Shown piece after piece: positions 47,426-58,030 of a stretch of DNA of 64,000 nucleotides. The position numbers and the translations under genes were made by a program. This stretch comes from Prinsepia uniflora (Eukaryota > Streptophyta > Magnoliopsida > Rosales > Rosaceae): contig CM064868.1 in NCBI GenBank assembly GCA_032719365.1, positions 70,777,538-70,841,537 on the forward strand, written 5' to 3'. The first letter of the stretch is position 1. Every line of letters begins with the position of its first letter. The notes beneath the pieces were generated by a model. That model saw only the letters and a program-made list of their open reading frames with translations, searched no databases and had not been told where the DNA came from.

Positions 47426-50400
47426 TCATAGATAGTAGCCTTCCTGCTTTCAAACACCAAGTTGTACCCATGCTCGACCATTTTCCGCACACTCAACAGA
47501 TTTTCGTCCAATCCTAGTATGCATATGGATACCATGTTATGTCCGTCCGGGAAATTGGGAGTAGATTAGTGGTTAATGACGGACTAGTGAAGTTAATCGG
47601 TGATTAGTTGGGTGATTTCAGACAGACGGTGCGAAATGACGGTTTTGCCCCTAGAATTGGGCGAACGGTTTAATTTTCGTTTGGGCTGTCAAATGGACTC
47701 TAGCCAATGACTGTGATGTATTTCGGGATGTCAGAAGTTCATAGACAGGTGGCACGTCTGATTCCGACATTCGAGGAAGAAGTTATAATGTTCGGAAGTT
47801 CGGGGGTATTTTGATAATTTGGTTGAAAAAGGGCAAACTGTTGACTTTTCATCCGATGAGAATTTTTCACGTATTTTGAGGACTATTAGGTAGGTCTCGA
47901 TCCCCTGAGTACAACGATAGGCGGCATGTTGTTATTGGACTTCGGACGATTCAGTTATTGGTCAAAACGTACGAGGGGCAAAATGGTAATTTGTGCATCA
48001 AAGGCAAAATAGTCTTTTGGCTGATTTTGAAAATGGTTCAAATATTTTCACCTGGAAGCAGTGAGATTTGGCCACCTGTCCACTCTCTAGTTGGTTCCAG
48101 CCCTTTCTCACCGCTTGATCGATTAAAACATGGGAGGTGTAGTCGTGCTGGTTTATATGGTTGACCTGGGAGAAGATATTAGTGTGGTGTGTGTGGCTGA
48201 GTGAAAAACCAGAGGTGAATGTTGGTGTACGTGTGAGGGAGACAGGGAGAAGTAGACAAAGGAAAGGAGAAGTAGAGTGAGAGAAGAGAAGCTTGAAACT
48301 GCGAACACTCATAGTCGTGGAACTCAAATTTGCAGACCTTGTGAACCTCGTCTGTTGGTGGTGGTCAATGAGTAAAAGGAAACTAGGAGATGTGAGGATC
48401 GTGGTGGAGACTGAGATGAGTCCAGAGAACGTGCAACCGTGACTGGAGGAGATCGTTGTGGCCAGGAACAGAGAAGTGAAATTCTGGGTTTTGTTTCGAA
48501 TTTGGGAGGTAAGAATCTAGGTCTCATTTTGTGTTTTAATTAGTTAAATCTATTCTAAACTTAAGGATGAACCTAATGGTGAAGAAAGGATCGAAAATGG
48601 ATTGAAAACAGACGAAAATCGGCCTCGCCGGCTCAGTTGGACGGGGCCGGTCTGGATCGGTCTGAACCGGGCTGGCTGGAGGTTGACGATGATGAACAGT
48701 ACCGCGCGTGAGGCCCACGTGCAGCCCTGCGCGTGGTGCCTCTGATGGGGAAGTGTTCAACATGTGAAATGATGTAATCGATGTAACAAACATTTTGGCA
48801 CTAGTTTCGAGTCGATCAGACATCGTCTCGATATGTTTCGGGATGTTCGAAGGTTTTAGGGCTTGATTAAAAATAATTAAAAATTTGAGAAAATTACGGG
48901 GATTTATTAGAAGCATTATGAAGTATTTAGTGACCTTGTTATGGGATTTGGAGAGGTTCAGGAAAGCCAGTGATAGTGGATCAGCTGGGAAAGCGTAAGT
49001 GCACGCGTATCGAGGCAACGACGTAAACGGTCTGTGAGTGGACTTTGCTTTCTAACGTATAATGAATGCATAAATGTTTTATATGTTATCTACTTGTGAT
49101 TTCTATGTTTGTGATATGATATTGATGCTTTACGGTTTTACACGTATTTTGAGATATTTACGAAATTGCACATTTTACGAGATATGCTTTTATGCTATGA
49201 TTTGATAATGGTTTCGATGATACGATTTTGGGATTTGAAATATGATTTGATTTCAATGATTTATAATGGATTTTGAAAAAGTTATTTCGGGCTTGAAGCC
49301 CTGTTCGTAAAAGTGATTTCGAGTTTTGGAATCGGATTTCGGAAATATAATTTCTTATTCGGTTTTGGAGCTTGAAAGTGGATTTCTAGATTTGGGTTCG
49401 AAATGATGATTCCGGATGCCGGCTTACAGAATGATGGTTTCGGATTCGGATTTGGTAGTGGATTATGGATATGATTTCCAGATTCTGGATTTGGATTCGT
49501 AATGATGATTTCGGATTCGGCTTAGGATTCGAAATGGTGATTTTGAATTCGGATTTGGAAATGGATTTGGAAATGGTTTTAAAATGATTTTTGGATTGGA
49601 TTTTCTGGATCTGGTTATTGGGTTTAAAGACCCGGATATGATATATGACGAGGGCGGACTCGGATTGAGTTTAAAGACTCGGGAGTTTAAAGACTCAGAT
49701 ATTGTGATTTCCCCTGTAGGCCTATTGATTTTAAAGACTCGGATTATATTGAGGCCTGGATTGAGTTTAAAGACTCGGATTGATATTGAGTTTGAAGACT
49801 CGGATAGATCCATCAGGTTCGATTGGTTGAAATGGGTTTCAAAAGTGGTTTCAAATGTGTTTTGAAGTTCGATGATGACTTGATGGTTTTCAATGATGAT
49901 GGTTTTCAATAATGGTTTTCATATATTTTGGATTATGCCCCGGATGATATGGATTTTGATGGTTTTGGGCTGAGGCCCAGGATGTGAGAAAATGAAAGGA
50001 TTTCTTGCTTTTGGTTTCATAAAAGGTTATATTAGCTTGAATATGAAATGGTTTTATATGCATGCATTGGTTTTTAAATGGAGGGTATAAATTTCTTTTT
50101 ATAAATTGTTTTCTATACTTATCCTTCATTTTTGTCCACTCACAGTCTTTTGTGTTTCCGATACCCTCCAGGTTGTTGCGGTGCGGGCTGTTGTTAGAGA
50201 GACAGAGACATCACACACGCGATTCACAGTATGTTCTGCGCACTCTGGGAAATCCGAAAACCTTTGGATGGTCGCTTGGAAACCCCTTGTCCGGCTTACG
50301 TGTTACATGGAGGTTGGACGTCGGTTTAGCCTTCATGTCGCATGTAAGTTAGATGGGAGCATGGCTTATCCCTTAATTCCGGGGGATTGGGGGTAGGTCG

Positions 50401-50977
50401 TGTCATGTTATCATAGTTAAATTTGTGAAATGTTAGGCATATGCACTGTTGTGGTGTTAATTACTTAGTGGAAACAAGACTTATACATGAATATTGAAAA
50501 ACAAGGGAAATTTGTGATGTTAGAAGTTACTATTAGGTTTGGCGTACCTAGACTTTGTGATAAGGTATGTTACACCAAAAGATTTAAGGAATTATAAGTT
50601 TATGACAAAGTTTATTATTAGAATTAATGTTGAACATTGTAGTTAATGTCGTTTACTTAAACGATAAAGGAAAAATCCCAATTAAGGTCAATTAGAAAGT
50701 CTCGTGACGTTGTCGGGGTTAGTGGGTTGGACGGAGGTGGTAACCCTGCAAGGACCGATTAGGTTTGGCTAGTTATGTGAAAGTAGACGTGGTAAAACTT
50801 AGTAATATCCCTTATCTGATAAGAGTTGTCAGACGGAGGCAGGGCCAGTCCGGTTTTCACGGAAATTTGGGACGATCCTGTCATCATAGATAGTAGCCTT
50901 CCTGCCTTCAAACACCAGGTTGTACCCATGCTCAACCATTTTCCGCACACTCAACAGATTTTCGTCCAATCCTAGTA
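46926..50977 (+). repeat. Tandem duplication (~590 bp) of E-LTR tail plus copia flank
   Basis: Copy 1 is 46926-47519. Copy 2 is 47520-47539 plus 50406-50977, interrupted by LTR W. Each copy comprises the last ~500 bp of the E LTR ('catatggat' to CCTGTCA) and the same 94 bp of minus-strand copia sequence (47426-47519 and 50884-50977). The join occurs at a shared 'atccta' word, suggesting microhomology-mediated duplication. Confidence 0.85.
47540..50405 (+). mobile_element. Solo LTR W, 2866 bp
   Basis: It starts TGTCCGTCCGGG (a few bases shorter than relatives), ends GGTCGTGTCA, with perfect TGTTA duplications at 47535-47539 and 50406-50410. It is inserted in the second copy of the duplicated E-LTR tail. 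It carries a GC-rich block (48696-48735) and 'tttaaagactcgg' tandem repeats (49605-49815), like G. Confidence 0.85.
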
Positions 50978-52124
50978 CTAACATCACTTCCTTGATTAAT
51001 TTGTCACCATTTTGAGTTTTAATAACCATATTTCCTTTGCCACTAACTTCATCTAACTCGCCAGTTCCCATCTTCACTCTACACTTAAGAGTTCTATCCA
51101 AGTTGATCAATGATGACTCATTTGAAGTCATGTGGTTGCTACAACCATTGTCCAAATGCCATGTTTTTGCATTCTTTGAGGTAGTCATTGAATGACATGC
51201 ATAAAATAGAATCCCATCTTCCTTTGTATCTTGTGCAATATCAGCATTTTCCTTGACACTGCAATCGTCGACATTTTACTGCATTTAAAACATTTTCTAG
51301 TTTTAAACCAGCAATTACCAAAATGTTGCTTGTTGTAAACCTTACAAGTAGATTTGGAATTGCTCTCACCTTTCTGTTGTCTATAGTTACCACTCTTAGC
51401 TTGGTAATCTGATTTATTAGTCCACTGTCTATTTCCAACTTTGGAATTCTTCTTGGTCTTGCTTGAGTTAGAGTGTGATTCAACATGAACACTAGAGAAT
51501 GATTTCTTTAGTGAATTCTCATAATGAATCTCCAGCCTCTGATCGCAGGCTTGAATTAATGCAATCAATTTTTGTACACTTACTTAATCTAGATCCTTAG
51601 TTTCTTCCAAGATTGATACAATAATATCATATGGTTTAGTTAGGCTAATAAGAATCTTCTAACCCATTCTTTTTTCTACTACAACTTCACCATATAGGAT
51701 CTCATTTGATCAACTATAGCATATATTCTAGATAAGTATGCAACAAGAGTTTCATCATCTTTCATTATAATGTACTCAAAATCATGTCTCAAAGCTTGTA
51801 GTTTTACTGACCTCACTTTCTGATCTCCACGGTATTCTCTCTTCAACAGATACCATGCAGATTTGGAGCTATTCTTATTCGCAGTTCTAGAGAAGATCAA
51901 ATCCACAACTGAAGTCTAGATGCATCCCAGAGCTCTAGCATCTCTGACGTAATCAGCACGAGCTGGTATTCCGACTCCTTCTGCATCTCTTGGATTAGCA
52001 TTCAACTCCTTATCAATGTATTCCCACAAATCCTAAGCTCTGAGTATGGTACACATTTTAATGCTCCAGAGTTATTTCCATCAAATATAGAAGCCTTTAA
52101 CTCACTACTAAATGTTCCAACCAT
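50884..52124 (-). pseudogene. Decayed copia gag-protease
   Basis: From the M at 52124 (MVGTFSSELKASIFDG) there follows a UBN2/gag-type segment (51906-51679, 'LLKREYRGDQKVRSVKLQ'), with several stops and frame changes. A degraded zinc-knuckle region (about 51290-51350, with 'CFKCSK') follows. Then comes the protease start (51188-50884), with WHLDNGCSNHMT in place of the usual LDSGCSNHMT, so the catalytic D-S-G is D-N-G. Copia gag packages RNA and the protease matures the polyprotein. It is broken here and not functional. Confidence 0.8.
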
Positions 52125-52203
52125 TGTAGCTACATCTTCTAATCACACACGTAAGTAATCAGCTCACCGAACACACCCCAACACTCTGATCATGAACTAA
52201 AAA

Positions 52204-52215
52204 GCTTTGATACCA
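52204..52215 (-). other. PBS of the minus-strand copia
   Basis: On the minus strand this reads TGGTATCAAAGC, an initiator-Met-type PBS variant. It lies three bases inside the LTR boundary at 52219. Confidence 0.8.
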
Positions 52216-52218
52216 TAT

Positions 52219-52872
52219 TGGTTCTCAGACACTCAGCATAGCTTCGAGGAGGAGGATGACTTCGATTACGATGGAATAGCACGGTGAGGTACGGTTTCTT
52301 AACCCTAAATTGTAGCCTAGAACGAGATTGCATTTTGGATAGGATCAAATATGTTCACAAGTTAGATTTAGGGTTTTGAATTGAAGAGATTGGATAAATA
52401 CTATGATTGGTGCTCTCCGCAATGATACATCGATGCACACTAGGTATTTGTTAAAATGCACAAAATGAATTCTGAGTGTTATTTGTTCTCTCTGCTTCTA
52501 TAGAGAGTTTCCTTGCTATTTTTCTAATAGAATGAATGAAATTACATACTCACACTTTACTCACTCTTAGAAACGGTTAGGATGCATGTGACATCACTAT
52601 GCACGCTCATCACACTTTTCTTGCTCTCTAAGTAAAACTGCACACACCTCACTCAATTACAATCTGTTATAATAAATTCTCTAGCTCTCACTTTCATTCT
52701 AGAACCTAGTTCAGGTATCCTTGAGTCTCCCTTAAGTCCTGATCAGCTGCATACGCCGCTTGACCACTGCTGCCATGCTACCACTGCTGCATACGCGGCT
52801 TGACCACTGCTGTTCAGGTATCCTTGAGTCTCCCTTGAGTCTTCCTAGATAATTTTTAAAAATTTTATTACA
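52219..52872 (-). repeat. 5' LTR of the minus-strand copia, 654 bp
   Basis: On the + strand it runs TGGTTCTCAG...TTACA (TG...CA). It contains an internal direct repeat ('caggtatccttgagtctccc' near 52713 and 52816) and another ('cgcttgaccactgctg'). It stops 45 bp short of the HIPP stop codon. Confidence 0.7.
52864..52869 (-). terminator. Possible HIPP poly(A) signal inside the copia LTR
   Basis: On the minus strand AATAAA lies about 50 nt after the HIPP stop, within the first bases of the same-strand copia LTR (TGTAATAAAA). The position suits cleavage and polyadenylation of HIPP. This is an inference from position only. Confidence 0.4.
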
Positions 52873-52917
52873 TGTGATCTGTACACAAGAATTTTCGCGA
52901 TGCCTCGGTCTAACTAT

Positions 52918-54399
52918 TTACATTATAAAACAAGCATTTGGATTTTCATCACTAAACGTTTGGGGAGCATAGACATAGTGAATGAAGTATGGAGCATTGC
53001 TCTCTCTTGCTTTCACCTCTACCACCTTCACCTCTTCCTTAACTTCTGCAACCTTGGTGTATGATTCGATAGATTTCTCGGCACTGCCGTCTTTGGCCGC
53101 CGCCTCTTTTTTCTCAGCACCGCCGTCTTTCTCTTTCTCTTTCTCTTTCTCTTTTTCTTTTTCTTTCTCTTTCTTTTCCTCTTTTTTCTCTGCTGGTTTT
53201 GCTGATGAGGAACCCTTATCGTCTGCCTTTTCTTTTGTTTCTTCTTTTTTCTCTGGTTTTGAGGGCACAATTTCTGCATGTTTGTGCACCTTCTTTCGCA
53301 AGTATGATACTAGTTTTTCAGGCTCGATTGTGCCTTCCACTGTTAGTGTTTGTGCTTTCATGTCACTTTTGACACTATGAATTCCTGCGTACATACAACA
53401 TCATTGACAATTAATAGGCATGTTAATTCCCATTATTTAAATATATCCATAATATATATAAACTTCTTCAAAAACTTGATGTGAGGATGAACAAAAAAAA
53501 AAGTTCGAATTCAGAAAATTTTGCAGTGAAACTTTGGAAGGAGATTTTTACCTTTGTGCTTTATTAACTTCTTCTTCAGATCTTGCTCACATTTTTGGCA
53601 ATGCATGTGAACCTTCACCAATATTGTCCTTGAAATTTCCTTTGCAATAAATCACAACAAAATTGATTATCTAGTGCGATGTAAAATACCTACGTTTTAT
53701 TTATGGGGACATTCGTCCGGTTCACTTGCAATCAGGGTCGGTCCAATAAATTGGAGGACTTAGGGCGAAAATTATAAAATGCCCCTATAATATATATTTA
53801 AATATATAAAATTAATAATTTTTTCAAATTCCTCCTAATAATATACCAAAAAAATTTAAGAATTTAAGCACATCAATCATACATAAAAAATATAATCATT
53901 TTTACAATATTATATTTTTAAGAAACGGTGAAATTCTATAAAGGTATATGTGAGAAATAACCATTAATCATAATATCCCATATATAATATAATATGAATC
54001 ATTCATCGCTTAGATTATTATTGCAAACGTGCGTATTTAAGTGAAAAATCAAACAAATTAGTAATTAATTTAGTCCTTTTGCGTCTGTATTAAATTTCCT
54101 CCCCAATATAGTTGAAATTAATAAATAAAAAATTGTATATAATGAATGAAATATAATGCGATGGTAAAATCAAAAAATTCATCACCACGTACTTGTTTGG
54201 CTTCCTTGACTACTTTTTTCTCTACCGTGGCGACGGAGCTTTCCTTGATCTGAATTTTGGGCGATATCAACTCAATTTTTTTCTTACAAAGTTTCTCCAG
54301 CCGTTTCTGAATCTTTATTGGATCGAAAACACCCTTTGCCTTTATTTCACCTTTCTCCATATCAACCTCCACATTGTGAACCCCTGCTCATACATGCGT

Positions 54400-54451
<52 letters not shown>

Positions 54452-54781
54452 TCTTTCGTTAAAGGTAAATATCAAAATAATAAAGAAACAAAATCATATT
54501 CATCCACCTCATCACGCATTTTATAAACGAGAAGAAACAAAGAATTTCAGTCAACTAAACTTTCGAATTTCGACAGATACATACGTACCTTGGGTGGCCA
54601 TAAGGGGCTTCTTGATCTGACGTGCACACTGTGGGCAATGTAGGCTAACTTTGTAAACAGCATTGATTATTCCGCCACCATTTTTATTTTCATCTTTTCC
54701 TTTGTCTTTCTCCTTCCCCTTGGCTTCATCTTTTGCGTTGTTGTCTTTCTCCTTCTCCTTGGCTTCATCTTTTGCTGCCAT
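52918..54781 (-). CDS. HIPP: Heavy-metal-associated isoprenylated plant protein (HIPP), two HMA domains, 312 aa
   Basis: Four exons on the minus strand: 54781-54589, 54383-54193, 53639-53552 and 53384-52918. All have GT-AG introns and consistent phases (939 nt in total). The ATG at 54781 is used because the longer frame upstream starts with a non-ATG codon. A Lys/Glu/Asp-rich N-terminus precedes HMA1 (about 38-105) with metal-binding C49-P-Q-C52. HMA2 (about 130-200) has C142-Q-K-C145. A long (EK)n low-complexity linker follows, and the C-terminus is CFIM (309-312), a CaaX box for farnesylation after which HIPPs are usually membrane- or nucleus-associated. The family binds Cu/Zn/Cd-type ions and acts in metal homeostasis and stress. 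A copia LTR lies directly downstream. Family assignment is firm; metal specificity is unknown. Confidence 0.9.
53131..53185 (-). repeat. Coding hexamer microsatellite of HIPP
   Basis: On the + strand this is repeated tctttc/tctttt (GAAAAG-type on the coding strand). It encodes the alternating Glu-Lys run in the linker between HMA2 and the C-terminus. Length polymorphism here would stay in frame in steps of two residues. Confidence 0.85.
53640..54192 (-). other. HIPP intron 2 with a decayed repeat
   Basis: This 553-bp intron contains, at about 53735-53830, 'cagggtcggtccaataaatt' and 'cttagggcgaaaattataaa', words seen in dispersed plant repeats. No exon is apparent in it. Confidence 0.5.
54404..54450. 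repeat. (AT)n microsatellite in HIPP intron 1
   Basis: An uninterrupted AT run of over 40 nt lies within the 205-bp intron between exons 1 and 2, close to the acceptor. Confidence 0.9.
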
Positions 54782-55002
54782 TTTAGCAGCACTAAAGCTT
54801 GATCGATAAGCAGCCAAAGAGCTAGCTAGGGATTTCAAAAATATATATATATGATAATGTTTAAAAGCTAGTTAGCTAGCAAGGGTAAGAAATTAAGGGT
54901 AGTAATAAATTAATGGAAGTCCTTAAGTTTACATTGTTTTTCAAGGCAACAATGTAGCATATTGGTGGGATTTGTTGCGGGAGTGGTTCACCTGCCATTC
55001 GT

Positions 55003-55020
55003 CTATATAGACTATATATA
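55003..55020 (-). promoter_or_regulatory. Possible TATA box of HIPP
   Basis: On the minus strand TATATATAGTCTATATAG lies about 225 bp upstream of the ATG. A 5' UTR near 190 nt is plausible. There is no independent support for the start site. Confidence 0.4.
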
Positions 55021-56068
55021 CTTGCACCATTTGGAAAAGAAAAAAAAATGGTTCATTAATTAATCCTTCAATTTCTTGTGGGCATGCGCAGTTAGATTAA
55101 TTACGATTAGGTAACACCACCAACCACAACAACCTCTTCTCGTCGGTCAGGCCACCACCAAAATGAGGTCAATATATGATAATGAATTGATGATGGTCGC
55201 AATTAGGATGAGTACGATGCGGTTAGATACGAATATTTAGTAATATCCAAATTCAAATTCAAACCGTTAAAATCATAACGGTTTAATACAGTTTGAATTT
55301 TTTAAAATTAGAAATGATTCAAACCGTTAGTAACAATTCAGTTTTGAATCGAAATAATTTGAAACTGTTTAGGCATAAAAAAAAACAATAAGTATATTAA
55401 AAAAAACAATAGGGATATAAAAAAAAACAGTGGAATAACCAATATTAAAAATTTTGTATATTAAGCTTGCGAAGTATTAAATTTATCAAACAAATATCAC
55501 CACTTATTAATTTTTATTATACTCTTCTCGAGTTATATATGTATTTATCTAGGTATATCTGGATATTTTTTATTTTTATTATTTTTACTTTGTATTAATA
55601 ATAAATTTAAAAATTAATATATTCATTAACGATTCGATTTAGATTTAATGAATTTTTAAAATGAAAATCTAAATCTGAACCGTTACTTACAGAGCAGTTT
55701 AAATTCTCAAATCGTTTGACTTTTATTCAGTCTAACCTAAACCGTTAGATAAATAAAATTTTGAAATAAATCGATTGGCAAGGCAATATACATCACCAAG
55801 GCATTTGAGATCCCCGAGCAATAACAAACATGGGTCTTCCCACAAGGTACTTTTCTATTATAAGTACTGGCTGGGAGTTAAATATTGATAAAGAAGCACC
55901 TCAATACCCCTCCATTTCATGGGAAAAAATAAATAAAAAATAAAAGTCATAATGGATTCATAAATTACATGCACATGCATTCATAATGGATTACAAATAC
56001 TTTAGGTACATATGGACAGTCTTCAGTCCACAGGTGTACAAATACTTGAGTCGATAATCCAGCGGTTT
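55021..56068. other. Intergenic DNA between LEA and HIPP
   Basis: Sequence at 55205-55770 is rich in repeated 'aaccgtta' words in both orientations ('caaaccgttaaaat...taacggttt'), as in subterminal regions of non-autonomous hAT-type elements. I could not define ends or a TSD. No gene was seen. Confidence 0.4.
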
Positions 56069-56520
56069 TTATTTGGGTGACTTCCGAATGCCGGAAGAAG
56101 GAGCCGCCGTAAGGTCATGGCCTTCCAATTGATGATCATGTGCTGCCTTCTCTCCAGCTCTGGCGATCTCCCCAGCTTTGGCCACATGCATTGACATTGT
56201 TGCTTCTGCCTCTTTAGCCAATCTCACCTCATGAGCTATATCTGCTCTTGCCTTCGCTATGTCCTTCTCAGCCTACCACACATACATATGTGATATGCAT
56301 ACACACAAAACACAAAACACTTTCAAGTAATAGTTTTTATGAACTTCAGATTATATATAATATATCCTACAAAGTCGACAATTAATGTATTCGATCTATA
56401 AATAGTTTAGGAGAATTTCAAGTACGTAGTTTAGAAGTTTACCCTCTCTTCGGCCCTGGCTTCTGCCTTGACCTTGCGCATGGAGCCCATTTCATTTATT
56501 TTGTCCTTCACTGTCTGCAT
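56069..56520 (-). CDS. Group-4 late embryogenesis abundant (LEA_1) protein, 93 aa
   Basis: Two exons on the minus strand: 56520-56443 (26 codons, donor AGG/GTAAAC) and 56272-56069 (68 codons including TAA), joined in phase 0. The protein starts MQTVKDKINEMGS, typical of LEA_1 proteins (MQ..K.K...M). It contains IAHEVRLAKEAEATMSMHVAKA at about 38-59, matching the conserved helix-forming EIAH...AKEAEA.M..H.AKA segment. The tail is short and hydrophilic and ends RKSPK. Such proteins are disordered in water, become helical on drying, and protect membranes and enzymes in seeds or under drought. The protein is shorter than many family members. A TATA box lies about 85 bp upstream. Confidence 0.82.
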
Positions 56521-56599
56521 TTCGCTCTCTTTTATCGATCAATACCCTTTCAAAACCAAATTAGATGCAGCACGGGCAATTTTCAGATGCACAATAATC

Positions 56600-56611
56600 C
56601 ATATATATAGA
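56600..56611 (-). promoter_or_regulatory. TATA box of the LEA gene
   Basis: On the minus strand CTATATATATGG lies about 85 bp before the ATG and is followed upstream by other AT-rich DNA. ACGT cores occur near 56655 and 56704, compatible with ABA-type regulation but not diagnostic. Confidence 0.5.
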
Positions 56612-57345
56612 GAGAGTTGTACGACCCAAAGTGTAGACAAGAATCTGTGGATACGTAGTTTACAGGTGTTAAACATGCAGACGTTCACTACAAATTTGTG
56701 GGTGACGTTGAAGAGACTTATTTTTCATCATCACAGATCCGGTTCTTAAGGTTGAAATAATCTCAGGGAAAAGAACATTGTATGTTGTAAGCGGCAAATA
56801 TATTTCTCTTAGTAGTTCTTTTAGGATGAGGTAAATATTAATAGCAAATGTTTGTATTCAATTTTTAGAGTGGATGTGTATGTTTTTTTTTTTCAATTGT
56901 TGATTACCAAACCTTTCGCATGTAAATTAGAATCGTTGAAATTGTAAGAATCGTGTAAAATTATCCTTCACGAAAATTAAAACAAATTGAAGATTTATTT
57001 AATTATTCACAAACATTAATTGAATTCACAGTTCACTATACAATAGCAAAATTCTTAATTGTTATTAAAACCGCCTATCAATTTTGATACACAAATGACA
57101 AAAAAAATCTCCAAATTGATGTTTAATTACCTATTTAAATCAATGGCTGGAGTCTAGTTAATACTAAGCATGAGCAAGGAAGGAATCAACCTCTTGAGAC
57201 AATTATTTTCCGCATATTAATGTGATTGAAACAGTACTCATTAGTTACTGTATATCTATTCTATTAATGTGATTGAAACAGTAAGCCTTATGGCCATTTA
57301 GCAACCTCTGCAATTAGCCAATTACTTTGAACAACTATGTCAGAG
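56612..57345. other. Intergenic DNA upstream of LEA
   Basis: AT-rich; a 20-bp word 'ttaatgtgattgaaacagta' occurs twice (about 57218 and 57263). No gene was seen. Confidence 0.5.
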
Positions 57346-57820
57346 CATTGTTCAAAACGACCGCCGTCTAATTCGCCTAAACAACACCAAGGCACTCAAA
57401 GGTAAATAACCATCCCGCAAATTGATTAGGCCCTCAGATGAATTTGCTTGTAAATTTTTTTAGTTTGTAAACCCAATTTAGAGTCAATATATATATAAGT
57501 TATTCTATTTAAAAAATACTTAGTTAATAGTATAATTATTAATTAAAACAAAGATAATAAAATAAAGAATATAGAATGTTGTATATCAAATTAATAAGAA
57601 ACTTACAATTTGAGTATTTATAATTCCCAACTGAATTTATATATCTAAATAATTAAATTTTATTTTAGAATTATTTGACAGTATTCATTATATTATTAAT
57701 TTATTGAATTTTGATTTTTGATAAACCGCCTAAACTCCCACTTAAACCCCGCCTAACCGCTTAGGCGCTAAATCCTTATCGACCACCCTAAAAGCGCCTC
57801 TAACGTTGTTTTGAACATTG
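57346..57820. mobile_element. hAT-like MITE, 475 bp
   Basis: Perfect 8-bp duplications TGTCAGAG lie at 57338-57345 and 57821-57828. Termini CATTGTTCAAAACGAC and, inverted from the right end, CAATGTTCAAAACAAC form near-perfect TIRs of about 16 bp. The subterminal regions carry cgcctaa/ttaggcg words. There is no coding capacity. It lies about 210 bp beyond the TTL stop codon and may touch its 3' UTR region. Confidence 0.85.
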
Positions 57821-58030
57821 TGTCAGAGGCCCAGAGGATTACTATTTCTACAAGATTAAGGGAACTGGCATTCACATCATCTTATTTGTTCATAACTTCA
57901 TATTCTTATCCTTTCAAGGATTTTTGTTTCATATCAACAAGGCTGTCTTTTTTATTACTAGATCGGTTGTAAACCAGAAATCTCTCAAGTAAAATTACAG
58001 ACTTTATTTGTCAACTGAACTCATATCAAT

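Larger units (their letters stand above)
50884..52872 (-). mobile_element. Truncated Ty1-copia retrotransposon
   Basis: The minus-strand order is LTR (52872-52219), PBS (52215-52204), gag (from 52124), zinc-knuckle region and protease region, ending abruptly at 50884 against the E LTR. Integrase, reverse transcriptase and the 3' LTR are missing. This element was the landing site of E or of an E-derived rearrangement. Confidence 0.85.

Noticed and set aside
48536..49018. 160-codon minus-strand frame
   Set aside because: It lies within solo LTR W. Similar LTR segments in D and Y give different broken frames, so it is not a gene.
51185..51568. 127-codon minus frame as a host gene
   Set aside because: It contains the degraded copia gag zinc-knuckle region and lies between recognisable gag and protease segments of the same element.
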